From Eudorina sp. 2006-703-Eu-15 (lineage: Eukaryota; Chlorophyta; Chlorophyceae; Chlamydomonadales; Volvocaceae): a stretch of DNA of 64,000 nt. The notes beneath the pieces are model-generated. The model was not told where the DNA came from. It ran no database searches and saw only the letters and a program-made list of their open reading frames with translations. Each line of letters begins with the position of its first letter. The stretch's first letter is position 1. Positions 13,608-25,511 of this stretch are shown piece by piece. Made by a program: the position numbers and the translations under genes. Location: assembly GCA_003117195.1 (NCBI GenBank), contig BDSI01000004.1:1793290-1857289 (forward strand), given 5' to 3'.

Positions 13608-16600
13608 CTTGGCAGCGGCCTTGTTGTGCAGCTCCCTCAATACCGCCTCATCCTCCTTCGATAGGGTTTCGAAGGAGGCTAGGAGCACTTCAATCTTGTC
13701 AACGAGACCCGCGGCGCGTTGCTGATCCGCCGCCATTTCCGCTGGGCTTACCTCCGCAGGCTCCACAACTTCCACGCTGGCCAGCAGGGGGCTGCTCGGC
13801 CCCCCCTGCGGCGCCTGCGTCACGTCCACTACCACCTCCACTGTCTCAATCTCCACCGCCACCGCCTCCGATGCCGCCGGCGACGAAGCGGCCTGCTGCT
13901 GCTCTGCCGCTGCTTGCGCTGCTACTGCAGCTTCTGCCGCTGCAGCCGCCGCCGCCAACCCTTGGTCCCCTTCAGGAGACGGAGCCCCTTCAGGCAGCGC
14001 TGTGGTCCCCCGCTGCTGCTCCTGTGGCCGGGGGCGAGGGAGGGAACACGCAGGGGGACCCAAAGCAGATGCGTCGGTTGCAGATGGACCGAATCAAACC
14101 GCGCCGACAGTCGACTGTCGGGTCATGGGTCGCCAAAGTCAGTCAGTCAGTCAGTCAGTCAGTCAGTCAGTCAGGAGGCACCCAGGCAGTTGGTGCGGTG
14201 CGGTGGGTCGAGAGTCCACCGCAGCGGACGACACGATGCGATCGCCCGGCTCCAAAGAGATCCTAACCCTACCCTAACGATATTGCCACCATGGCCGCCA
14301 GGGTATCACTGCCCCCGTGCCCCGATGGCCATGTGTTCCAGACCCATAACATAAGGCCCTGGAGCGGCCCCACAACCTTCTCGCCCCATCGCCACCCGCA
14401 CCTCCTCAAGAAGTCGGTTGATGCTGCGGATGCGGTCGAGCACCTGGCCGGCCGACACGGCATCCATGGGACGAGCCATATCGCTCAGCGCCGCCGCCGT
14501 CACCAGAGGGAGCGTCGCCTCCGCCTCCGCCACCGCCGCCTCCGCGTCCGCCGCCTCCGCCGCCGCCGCCGGCGCCTCCGCCGCCGCCGCTGCCGGCGCC
14601 TGCCCCGCTAGCTCCTCCGCCGTCGGCTCCGCCGGCAGCGGCACCGACAGCATCAGGTCGTACGCCGCCTCCAGCGCCGACTGCACCCGTGCCCGCGCCG
14701 CCGCCACCTGCGCCGTCGTGTCAAACGCCGCCCAGGGCGACTCCGCCGGCAGCTTCACCTGTCCCTCAGCCGCGACGCCCTCCGCCGCCGCTGCTGTCCC
14801 TGCGTCGGAGCCCCGCTCCGCCGCTGCTGACACCGCCTCCGCCTCCGCCGCCGCTGACACCGCCTCCCCCGCGCTGCCCTCAGCGTCCGCCGTCCCCGCA
14901 GGGGCCGGAGCGAGCCCCGCCATGCTGGTTGCGGCCTTCTCAGCTGCGAGGGGGAGGGGGGTGGCATGTGCGATTCCGCAGCGGGTCGGGGGTTTAAGGT
15001 TTAGGGCCGGGTTCGGCGGGCTTCGGGGCATTGGGGAATTGGGGGCTACGGCAGCTCAAGACCGGCGGCGCTGAGGGATGCGACAGCCGCAGCTCAGTAA
15101 TCGGATGACGGCAGCCCGCGGGCGCTGCGGACTTGTCCGGAGGGAACATCCGGGGCACGGCGGCGCGCTGACCGCCTCCGGGTCGGGTCGGCGGGCCGGT
15201 TCCCGGGGGAGATGGTTTCGCTGTCTTGCGTGATCTAAGGGGCATTAAGGGGACAGGCTGCGACAGAGTTGGCCCCGCGGGGCGAGAGATGTGCTACGTT
15301 TGGGAGGGGAGTGGCGGCCTCGCAACTTCGCGCGCAGGGCCCCCACCCGCGTCCAGAATGGCTGCCGCCTGCGCCGCCGCCACCGCCAGCTCCGTCGCTT
15401 GCACTTGCGCCTCCGCTGCCGCCTCCGCCCGAGCCTGTGCGCTGGTGGTTGCGGCCGTGGACAGACTGGTCGCGGCTGCCGCTGCCGCCGCCGCCGCTGC
15501 CGCCGCCGCGCTGGTTGCCGCCGCTGGCTCCGTGAGCCCCACCGCCGTCGACAGTGTCGGTTGGGCGACAGCCATTGGGACGGCGTCCTGCGGGGCCGAG
15601 GAGTGCGAAGCGTGCATCACGAGGGGGTGTGCTCGAAGGCACGCAGAGCAGGAGTGCGTGACACGGCAGGGGGCACAGTTACGCCCGGAAATGCCCGTAG
15701 TCTATACCAGACCCCAGATACCAGACCGCCTGGCCCAATCTACAAAACTGTGGTGTGTGTTTATCGTCGTCTCGCCGGGCCTGATGCTGATACAGAGGGG
15801 ACGTAGAATCAAAGCCTGTTTGCGCCCGTGACATTGCTGCCGTACCCTCCTCCGCGCCGAAAAGGATTCACCCAGGGCGGCCTCACCATGCCGGCAGTGG
15901 CAGCAGCAGCAGCTGGACGCGCGCCCGCGCCCGCGCCCGCGGCTTCAGCGGAAGCGGCGGACGCAGCGGCCTGCCGCAACGACGCCAGCGCCGATTCCAC
16001 CGCGTGTATCTCCACCTCCGCATCCTGCGGCGCGACGGGGAAACGGGGGAGCGGATGGGAGCAGGGTCCCAAACACAGACACACACACACACATATAGGA
16101 CGGGTTTCGGGCTTAGCTACGCCCCTTGCATGCCACGCAATCCTGCTCTGCCTGCCTTCGAACACACACAAGGGGGACTAATACACAGACACACAACACA
16201 TGGTCACCCTTAAACGCACAGTTAAAGGCTTAGGGGGTGCGGCGTTTTGAGGATCTAAATAAAGACCCATTGAAGCGAGACTTGACGACCCGTCTGCCGC
16301 ATACACGTGGATAGCGTGTCGTGCGTGTGTCGTACCTGCAGTAGCGCCCGGACCTGTGACACTGCGGACAGGACGGGGGCCGGTGGGGTTGCTGCAGCAG
16401 CGGCTGCTGGCCCCGCGGCTGCGGGTGCGGCGGTGACTGCCGGCACTGCCGCCGCAGGGGCCGCCGCCGCCGCCGCGACCGACGCATGGCGGCGAGCTGC
16501 CGCCGCTGCTTCCACGGCGGAGGCGGCTCCCGGGTCCCCGGGTACAGCCTGCACAGCAGGTGGGTGTGCAAGGCCCGCGGTATGGGGAGGAGTGAGCGCG

Positions 16601-18204
16601 GGTGCGGGGCATCGCAGCTTGGGGCCCAATGGCGCTGCAATCTGGTTCCGGGATCTCGAGGCCCGTCTTGAGGGCAGCAGATCTCGGGGCAGGGATACGA
16701 TAATGCCCGGCTGAGTGACATGTCCGGCGCTGAGTGGCATGTCCGGGAGTTGGGCTGGCTGGGTGGCTGGGTGGCTGGGTAGCTGACTGGGTGGGTGGGT
16801 GGGTGGGTAAACCAGGTGCAGCAGCTGAGGTACGGCCCAGGGCAGCCCCGACTGACTTCCGGATGCCGGCGGATGCCCAGCTGCTGACAGCCTGTACGCC
16901 TGATAAGCAACACGGGTGCTCCCCACCATTCCCTTCCTACCCCAGGAAACGGACGTTGGGGTGTCCCCGCCGCCTGTCTGTGAAAAAAAAGAACTTAACC
17001 GGAGAGAGAGTGTGTGTGTGTGTTTCTTAAGCAGGCAGAGCAGAAGTGCGTGCCATGCGCGTGTGTGTGTGTATATATATATAAGACGCAAAACGCTCAG
17101 CGGAAGGTCGGGAACCCATTTGGGCTCCGGGCTATATTGTAAGCTTCTGTATGGCTACGCGCAATTGCCGTACGGGCTTACAGTGTAAATGTGTGAATGT
17201 GCACGTCTGCGTGTGTATGTGGATATTTGGATAGAGCCCAGTGCACGTGACCCCGTCTTGAAGTTGCCTCTTCGCTGCTTCGGGCTGGGTCTGCGGAAAC
17301 GCCCAGTAGGGGTTCAAGCGCAACACTACCATCCCTACCTTGCGGGAGGACAAGAGTTGCATGACACCAGCCGCGAGCACCGCGCCGCCCAGGCAGGCCG
17401 CGACAACCGGACCGAAACCGCTCAGGCCGCCTGCCATGTCCGCGCCGGGCATGCCGTTTGCGCCTGCCGACTTGCGCCGGTCACTGGGAAGGAAAAGAAG
17501 CCATCGAAGCGCCGGGCGTTGTCTTTAAAAGGAGAATGACAAGATTGGCTAACGATTTGCGTGTCATATGAAGCACGTATGACGAAGCTGGCAGGCACAG
17601 CGAGTCTGGCGGGCGCGCTCGATCGTGCTGCTGCGTGCACGTACCTGTTCACGATTAACTGTTGGCCGGGGTGCAACGCAACGTCCGAATGAATAAGGGA
17701 CCGTTTTCCACGTCTGGCTTTCGGAAGGGCTTCCTGCGGCCGCAAGGAAGCCAGCGTTTCAGCAAGTCGCTGGCGAGCGAGCGATGGCGAACCCCTCGCG
17801 ATTGCCAACTTGCCTGTATCTGTTCAACGGAGACGCCATACGCAAGTGCAATTTGTGCCAGCGTCTCGCCCGTCTGCATTCGGCAGCACATGGCCATGTA
17901 CCACCGCATGCCGGCACCGGTCGGCCGTAACCGGGCATGTCAAGGGTCATCCAGGTAAGTGTAATGGCAATTACGACTGGTAACGCAAAAAAACTCTGGC
18001 CAGCATCGCACGCCGCCTCACCTGCACTGTGTGCAGCGTACCAAGTTCCGCTTCGGCTGCCGCAGGTGTAACCCACAAGCGCTTCGGAGTATATAATAAA
18101 TGGTTAACTCTTAGGAAGCGCATAGGGAGCAAGGGCCCACGGGCCCTTGCCAGCGGGGACAAAACTGATTTCATTGGCAGAGCGTCAACGCGTAATGCGC
18201 CCAT
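9387..18204 (-). CDS. LysM - membrane segment - Ala-rich - PAP/fibrillin protein (putative plastid)
   Basis: Phase-checked exons: 18204-18022, 17873-17814, 17733-17645, 17483-17339, 16548-16336, 16024-15887, 15587-15347, 14943-14402, 14021-13134, 12660-11341, 10758-10606, 10185-9955 and 9734-9549, giving at least 1463 codons. The terminal exon is unresolved, so 9387 is only the first in-frame stop on read-through. The ATG at 18204 opens an Arg-rich leader that could be a plastid transit peptide. Exons 1-3 then give a LysM domain (LHTVQ + TGETLAQIALAYGVS + ALHPGQQLIVN), of the glycan-binding type. Exon 4 holds a membrane segment (FGPVVAACLGGAVLAAGVM). Ala/Glu/Pro-rich exons follow, with two related helices, QVLDRIRSINRLLEE and EVLDRIRDIGRLLDEE. 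The last four exons form the PAP/fibrillin (plastid lipid-associated) domain: LVQLKSALLDLVYGT, GGRWKLVYTSNVATL, QFKVQFTRVG, then TYLDDTLRISRDDEGRVFV. The exon-2 donor is GC rather than GT. Caution: the 790-bp intron at 16549-17338 could instead separate two genes. Confidence 0.8.
9506..9575. repeat. Direct duplication of an exon end and its splice donor
   Basis: A perfect 30-bp sequence occurs at 9506-9535 and again at 9546-9575. Read on the minus strand, the copy at 9546-9575 is the last coding segment of the fibrillin domain (encoding RVFVMLK) plus its donor AAG|GTGCGG. The second copy, 40 bp downstream, repeats the coding segment with a donor AAG|GTGGGT. Using the second donor would add 40 nt and shift the frame. 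Confidence 0.9.
11060..11138. repeat. GGATC-based hexamer repeat in an intron
   Basis: Degenerate GGATCN/GGATCCGGACCTGG units lie in the intron between the LysM-fibrillin exons ending at 11341 and starting at 10758. No coding role is seen. Confidence 0.8.
14137..14174. repeat. CAGT tetranucleotide microsatellite
   Basis: About nine perfect AGTC units lie in the intron 14022-14401 of the LysM-fibrillin gene. A short telomere-like CCTAACCCTACCCTAA follows at about 14263-14278 in the same intron. Confidence 0.93.
16740..16808. repeat. GGCTGGGT / GGGT microsatellite
   Basis: GGCTGGGT units pass into a GGGT run inside the 790-bp intron (16549-17338) of the LysM-fibrillin gene. CA/GT and TATA runs occur at 17017-17082 in the same intron. 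Confidence 0.85.
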
Positions 18205-19166
18205 TTAGTTCAACGCACCACCGCCCCTTATGTTAAACTGGCAATTGATAGCCATAAATTCACCACGCATAGGAAACGACGAAGAGGTACGCCTCTGCCC
18301 TCATTGCATGAATGCCAGTAACTTTGAGACACTCGCAAACACAGTATAATAAGTTGAAGAAGTTCACGCTCGAATACGAAGTCTGCAATTGTGCAGCACC
18401 GCCACGGTTATCCGCCGTACGTCACCTGCAAGTCTGTTGCTGCTTTAAGGCGCCCGTAATTTAAATATTCTCAACAAACATGGTAAGACTGCATTAATTC
18501 ATGGCCGTCTTGCTAAGCCTTGCTTCCTCAGACTGGTTAATGCTTGTCCAGCATCACTGTGGTGGAAAATGCCGGTTACGCATTCATTAGATGAGCGTAG
18601 ACGCGGAAATGATTTGGAAACAAGAGCACATCAGTGAACATAGACTCACATGCATCTGGCCGATCTCAATCAGGAGCAAACCTGTCCCGACGTTGGACGC
18701 GGTCCTCCAGCTTGTCTCAACCCTCCACATGGAGCTTTTCCCACGGTGCAGCTTTCATATACACCAGCACCCTGTCCTGTTTCCCAACTGCCAAAGCCCA
18801 TTAAGCGACAGCAGCTCGTGATCACTGCCCCCCCCCACCGACCACCAAACGCGCTCAAAACGATCTTCTTGTAGTTCACAGAGCAACAAAACTCGCACAC
18901 TTTGCGATCTAGCAGCAGTCCCCAACTGCGCGCCGCTAGTACGGTCCGCACATCACTCCCCGTGACTCCGCGTTACCCTCATCCATGCTTAGCTAGCGTA
19001 ATCCCATGATCCTCCTCCACCACCCTCCCACATCCTCCTCAACCACAACCCTCTACTCCCAGCGCCAAATGATTGACTACCAACGCCGGATACTGAAGAG
19101 ATGGAACTTCCATGCGCCCCGACCCAAGCCGGTGGGCCGCTGGTCGCGCATCTTGCTCAGTCCAGA
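18205..19166. other. Intergenic: TM9SF 3' flank and LysM-fibrillin promoter
   Basis: This 962-bp spacer lies between two minus-strand genes. It should hold the TM9SF 3' UTR near 19166 and the promoter and 5' UTR of the LysM-fibrillin gene near 18205. It is clearly less GC-rich than the region to its left. I see no exon, repeat or clear TATA box. Confidence 0.5.
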
Positions 19167-22100
19167 TCAGTCACACTTGACGTTGCGGTATATCGTCCTC
19201 ACAAACGCAGCGGCCGCCATGTACCCGACCGCGCCGCACAGCAATGCTAACCCCAGGCAGAACATTGCGGTATAGCCGAAATAGAAGCAGGTCTGGAACA
19301 AGCCCGTCATCTTTGTTTTGAACAGGAAGTAGTGGACGGAGTAGAGGAAGACGTAGAAGGAAGTGGAGGCGGACATGCCGAAGGCGGTCCACTGCCAGTG
19401 GTAATTCTCGGCGTTGAGCAGGAAGTAGGTGCCCACGATGGTGACACACACCGAGACCACCAGCAGGATCAGCACCACAAGCAGCAGGAAGCCGTAGATG
19501 TAGTAGACCTTGTAGTTCCAAAAGCTGGTGAACACGAAGTACATCTGTAGTTTGCACAGTGGGATCACAGGTCAGCGCAATCAGCGATATGGACAAACAG
19601 CCGGTGCCCCTGAAACATGGCAGCGGCTGCAAGCAGCCCCGACCTCCCCCCATGTATGGTAAGTAACTTGGGTCGCGTATTGACTCCTGTGCCACGCATC
19701 GTTTCCCCAATCCTTACCCCCCAAACCAATACGTGGCGCACCTCGATGAAGATGGACCCGAAAGGCAGCAAGCCACCCGCCATGCAGATGGCCCACGGGC
19801 GCAGGTACCAGTGCTTATCCGGGATAGGGGATGGGATCCGTTTCACGCGGCAGGGATCTGCGGGGCAGCAAGGAGCAGAAGTGCAACAGACTGATTCGTG
19901 GAAGCAGGCGAAGCCTCGCAGCTGCATCACGTGCATGCTCATGTGGATGGCCGCATGGCAAACCCTTCCGGGTGTGCGGTGAATGCGTGTCTGTCCGTGT
20001 GGCCGCGCTTGCTCCCCATTCCCAGTGCCGCCGCATGACTGCCCGAATTCACGCACAGACAAATCACCGGAGCACAAACAGCGCGTGTCTCCTGACTGTG
20101 TATTGACGACGGCACACCCAGCGTCGGACCAAACCAGGAAACCCAGCTATGGCCCCTCCAATGAGACGCGGTTACACCCTGACGCGGTTCTGCACCCGCA
20201 CGCCGTGCCATCACGCGACGCAGCCACTAGCAAGATGAGGATCTGGGCCCACAAAAGGCTCACAGTTGGGGATGGAGTTCCAGTTACGGCCGATGACAGT
20301 GCCGATGAGACAGAGCGGGAAGGAGATGAAGCCCCATAGCAGCAGCACCGCCATAATGTACCCGAACGGTACGGCGGCCAAGGAGTGGTAGAAGATGGCG
20401 ATTGTGTTGAGCCCAAAAGCGATGCCGAAGCACAGCCCCGGGAAAAGCGACGCCGTCAGCAACATCGTCCGAATCCACTGTCGTCCCTCATGACGCGCGT
20501 ACAGGCCCCCCGATACGTAGCCGCCTGGGCGAGAGCAGAGAGATAGCATAACGTGCGTAGGACGTGAGATGGCGATTTCGGACTCCGTTGCGACTCATAG
20601 CCTATCGGCTCAACCCTGCCGATCGATCAGCAGCTGCACCCCGGCCGCCGCGGCCCCTGCCCGAGACCCGCCCACGAACTCGATTAACACCCGAGTAACC
20701 CGTATCCGCGTCCGGCGCCTGTGGAACCCGCCGCACGCACCGATAAACGACGTCAGCGCATAAGCGATGATGAAGCAGGTAAGGATAGTGCCACGCTCCT
20801 CGAAAAAGGAACCCACAATGGTCAGCAAGATTACTGCCGTGCACAGGAACACAAGCTGCACGCCAGTGCCCACGCTGGCCGCCAGCAGGTTCAGGTGCCG
20901 CGGCGGGCGGAACACATCCCCATGCACCAGCTTCCAGCCTGACTCCTCCGAGAAGTCTCGTTCTAGAGACTCTGCATCCAGAGCGTCCGCTGCGGAGCGC
21001 GCGTACCTGTGGGTGGACCACATCAGCATCATTTCACCCCGTCAGAGATAACTCTGAGATCTCCGCCGCTCTACTCGGCCGGATGAAGTGCCGAGGTTTG
21101 CGGATCCCCTCTTGCAGTAAACCGGCCCAACTGCCTGGGACCCGGCCACCAGGCTCGCAAGCATGGTTTAAAGCGAAGCTTGCCCAACCGCCGTGCCCCC
21201 CTTTGCAATGATGTGCACCAATGTGAGGGCTGTGCACCATACTGCATCATTGAGCGTCATTCAGTGTGATACACTGAAGCCCCGCTCATCATCTGCCTGC
21301 GGCAGCACGAAGCTACGATCACGAATGCAGCGTCGGAGATTGCCGCCACGAGTCATCGCTGCTCAGTCATGGACAGCCATGGTTTTACGACGCCGTACCC
21401 GAGTCCCACTCACCGGGCGTAGTCCTTGCGGAGTGTCCGCATCAGAATGATCGCCACGAGCCCCGTCAGGAATAGCACCATCATGAACGAGTTGACCAAC
21501 GAAAACCAGTGAATCTGCGGCCGGGAGACCAGGATGTGTGCTCTAGGTGCGCTGGGTGCATGGAGAACTCTGTCTGACACAGGGGCGCTGCACGCCGCTC
21601 CGTACTACCTGACCTCATCAACGGACCCCATAACGCCACCAGATATTGCCGTGCGAACAAACCCACCCACATTTGCGCAAAGATTCCTTAAGGGTTGACT
21701 AACCATTTCCCTCTCATTTGGGCACATCATGACACGCTGGTACGAGCGTGAGGGCGGGGATTGGGATGGTGACAGACGTTGAGTCAGAATTCAAACATCC
21801 ATTCCGTCCATCTCATACCTTGTGCTCAAAAAACGTGTAATCCAAGTACCGCTCAAAGCGGCGCGAGAACGGGGTCTTTGTCGGAATCCAGTTGACCGTG
21901 TACTTGAAGTCGAGCTGAGCGCCCACGGCCACCAAGACAGGATCACCTGTCGTGAGGTTGACTTGAATGATCTGAGGGCGCGGTGCAGGCCGATGGGGCG
22001 GCCCTTTGTCAGCATACCTTGTCGTTGGGATCAGGCTGAGCGGCAAGACCCTGACGCCCAAACGCACCGTGTCTCTGTTGTAACTGATGTCGAACCGCTT

Positions 22101-22954
22101 GCTGGTGTAGATGTACGCGTGCTCGACTCCCCCATCATCTTTTTTGAGCTCGCCAACAAATCCCCAGATTGGAAGCTGCAGGAATGGTTATTACCGCAGG
22201 AGAGGGTATGGGGCAGCTGGGTGACTTAAAGCGGAAAGAGGCGTCCAACCAAACTGCCCTGCCCAGCGTGAAGGGTACGAACCATTCGCTTTGAGCTGAC
22301 ACCATTCGGGACAAGATTTGTTGACGCAACGAAAATACCCCGCACCGCCTCCTCATTCTTTCATTTTTCGAGGTGGTCGAATTTAAGCAAACCCGAGACA
22401 CAACACCTACATCGTCAAGGAACAGCTCGAACCAGTACTGACGACGGATTGCATCCTCGAACACTTTCGCTTTTCGCTCATCCAGATTCATGGAACATAT
22501 ATCCGAAGCTGAAGCATTTCCTGCGCAAGCAAGGGGACGCGATCGGACACGAACTGCTTCCAGAAGTTCAATACATCACATCCAGTTACCTTTGAAAGTT
22601 ATATCAAGTTGACTGTTAATCAACTCGTTGCCTTGTAACACCTCGCCAAGGCCACCCCAGCTGTGTTGTGCCTTGAGCGAGGGATGTCTTTTGCAGAATG
22701 GCAAGTAATAATAGTTGTAGGTCTCTTGAGGATTGTTGTAAGGTCCCACTTTATTTACCCAAAGGTTGACCTTTTCGCTGTCGGCATACTGAAAGAAGGC
22801 AAGAAACTCCGCGTCCGTCCCAGATCTGCACCCGATCGAAAATTGCCAATCTCACCTTGTGGTTTTTCTCTGAGCACCGCACAAGACCCGGCAATAGCGC
22901 AAAGCAGAGCATAACCCAAACCCGACACAAAGCTACTGTTTCTCGGCAACCCAT
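19167..22954 (-). CDS. TM9SF / nonaspanin (EMP70) family protein, 596 aa, complete
   Basis: Ten exons: 22954-22856, 22788-22590, 22520-22411, 22175-22068, 21971-21819, 21514-21414, 21006-20741, 20524-20264, 19857-19742 and 19544-19167. They total 1791 nt with every phase consistent. Nonaspanins are nine-span endosome/Golgi proteins that act in sorting of membrane proteins. Visible hallmarks are an N-terminal signal peptide ([19 protein letters not shown]), the luminal [20 protein letters not shown] motif, the [16 protein letters not shown] junction, [19 protein letters not shown] opening the first post-luminal helix, then [23 protein letters not shown], a run of hydrophobic helices with FGSIFIE and [15 protein letters not shown], and a C-terminal VKCD. 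This end matches the KXD Golgi-retention signal known for the family. The length is normal. The NPQETYNYY luminal motif points to the TM9SF1-like branch. Several donors are GTGCGT or GTGCGC, which seem common in this genome. Confidence 0.94.
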
Positions 22955-24814
22955 ACTGTGTCGCTGTAATGTCCTACCACGTGTGTAAAGAGGAAGAATT
23001 ATTCTACAATACTCGCGATGTGCTTTGGGAACCGACAAACGAACGACGACATAGTACGAGCCGTATAAATTTGAACGGCGTCCCGTACCAACCACCTGCG
23101 TGGCTGTGGTCGACGTCCGGAATAAGGGCATGTACCTTACAATAATCAGGCAAGCTTATGCACACGCAAAAGTCTATGCACACACATAGAAGTGACAAGA
23201 GCTTGCAGTTCCTTGGGTTTTCCCAGTATCGGGTACGTGTTTCAATACTTACAGACTTCTCGCGTCGTCTGCAAGTGCGAACAGCTACAGACCACAACAT
23301 TATCCGCACCAGGCCGCACTCCTGGCGCAGCCCCATGGCAGTATGGTTAGAGGAACACGATGCGACTCAACACAACACGTGCACTGCGTACAACATTATG
23401 AAGCTTTGTCGTTTCGCATTCCGGCCCATATTCCCATACCTGTGTCCTTCAATATGGTGTCTGCAAGAAGGGTCCGCTATGTTAATGGTAACGTTTTGTG
23501 TTGAGGATACGCCTTGCAGTGTCGTACACATGGGGAAACCATAACGCTTGGGCGCAATAACATGCCTTACAACAGGTAATGGCAGGTGGTCGTTGAGTCG
23601 GTATAGTTCTGAGCAACACGCGACTGCCGCAAGGCGACAAGCAGAATGGTCGCCGCCACCCAGCTTCTAGCGTCGGGCCACCGTTAACCGAACATATCCG
23701 TACACCATATGCGTGTCTGGGAACGGGCATCTTGTAACACCGCTCCTTGTCCTAAAGTCCTCCAAAACCATCACCAGCAACGTTAGATCACCATCATTTC
23801 AGCGCCATGAGCCACCGCCCAAGCTCCAAAGTCCCATTATCGCCTTCGAAGAAAAAAGAATACAAGCACACGCCGGCGCGGCTGCACTTTCAAGGTTCTG
23901 GTCTTGCTGACACACACTCAAATGATATGCTGGAGCGTTTCCGTGCACGCACCGTCACTGCTGACGTTTCGAGCGAAGCAACGAGTGACAAAGCCAAAGC
24001 AGCAAAAAGTTATGCCATTCATCTATCCACAAGTCTAGTCCTACCTGCGGTCACTCCTTGGCGTCATGTGTGCGCGGGTACCATCTGCAACCATTGCGCG
24101 CGCCTATCAACGTGGGTCGTGCCCACAGCAACATACTACGATTGTGCTCGCTCATTATCGTACCCACGACAGCTCAGCCCAAGACGTCGCAAATCGCAAA
24201 CGCTAGTGGCGGAACCATCACGAGTCAGCAAGCTTTTGCCAGGTGCGTGCACTCCCCCGCAAGTCGGCCGCAACAACACGTACGTAAGGCAATGTACGTA
24301 CGCATACAATAGTAAACGCTCAAATGCATTGCAATATATTGGTCAGGTACCAAGGCAACTCTACGAAGACAAATCACTCATCTTCCTCTCGTAGCACGTT
24401 CCCTCAGGGCATAGCGTCTGCCCTTGGTCATTGGATCCGACCGAACAGTGCAGTAAATCATCTACCCACCCGCGCGTTCATTTCAAATGGCCCTCGCATG
24501 CAGTTGCGCGTGCCGCGCTCTTAGGATGATGCGGTAGGTGGCCCAAGGCCACTCGGGCACTCAGTATATGGTACTTGCCCGGCTCAAAGAAAAGCATTGC
24601 TACCTCCAATGCACGATGAACTACATATACTACATATTCCAGCACTCTACCCTTGCCCCAACACGCGCTGCAAAGCTACAAAGAACGGAATGCGCGCGCT
24701 TTGACACCAAGCAATTCATCACCTAGCATCGCTCTAGAGAGTCACTCAGTTTAAGCGCGAAAACACAGACATGCAAATACCCGACGACGATAGAGCTCAA
24801 GAAGGCCGCACTCT
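22955..24814. other. Intergenic spacer upstream of the TM9SF gene
   Basis: This 1.86-kb spacer is flanked by minus-strand genes. It should contain the TM9SF promoter (next to 22954) and the 3' UTR of the small membrane-protein gene (next to 24815). The open frames here lack consistent borders and domain similarity. No repeat was seen. Confidence 0.5.
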
Positions 24815-25511
24815 TTAAGCGCGCCCATACCCAAGCGCTTCCTCCTGCTTCCGGTACATCCGCCTTTGATGCAGCAGTCTCGCTCGCTCCTCTATCTGCC
24901 TGGCGCTCTTGTAGTATCTGCGTTCGCGGAAAAGAGGACCTTCAGCAAGTCTGACCACAAACCACTCGCCGCAGAGCCACATGCATATGATCATGAAAAA
25001 GCAACTAATGAGGTGACATAAAAATAGCAGCCGAGAAGGGCAAAAATATCCTCTCAGTCATAATAGCAGTAAGTCCCGTTACTCAAGGTCCTGCAAAAGC
25101 ATAACTGTAACGCGACCACAGCCGCACTCACGTCTTGTTTGGAATGTCTATCCCGACTTCCGCTCCGTTCACGGCCTTCGCCAGGGGAAACTCGGTTGCA
25201 AGCGCGCATTCACGCGCGTGAAACTCCAGCGGCACAGCTTGGCCAACATTGCAAGTGCAGCGGCATGGCCGCAAAGGCGGCACTGAAATGCGCTCGCCAC
25301 AGTCATCCTCTGTGTAATCGTCATGCTCGGCCAGCTCCGGACCCTCAGCCGAAGCCTGGAGGAGCTCCTGGAGCAGGGAACGCTGCGTCATAAGCCGCGT
25401 GCCGCCAGGCTGACCAAAGCCACCGCTGATAGGCTCGAAGCCAAAGATGCTCTTTGGCGAGTCCAACAGAACGCTAGTATTTGACGAGGAAGAGCTGCCG
25501 TTACCGTTCAT
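24815..25511 (-). CDS. Small single-pass membrane protein, two exons, unrecognised family
   Basis: The ATG at 25509-25511 starts exon 1 (25511-25132). It ends in donor GTGAGT at phase 2 and joins exon 2 (25052-24815, stop TAA), giving about 205 aa. Exon 2 is easily missed because it has no internal upstream ATG. The N-terminal 120 residues are polar (a Ser run, then SIFGFEPISGGFGQPGG, then an acidic stretch and a Cys-containing CRCTCNV). Exon 2 opens with a hydrophobic helix (LLFLCHLISCFFMIICMWLC). A highly basic, helical tail follows (YYKSARQIEERARLLHQRRM). The layout fits a tail-side anchored protein with a cytosolic basic helix. I do not know the family. The acceptor (ATGACTGAG before 25052) has a weak pyrimidine tract, so the join is less certain than the two exons. 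Confidence 0.6.

Noticed and set aside
21819..22175. Read-through of the TM9SF intron between 22067 and 21972
   Set aside because: The frame is open across it, but splicing at GTGCGT gives the family-typical [14 protein letters not shown].
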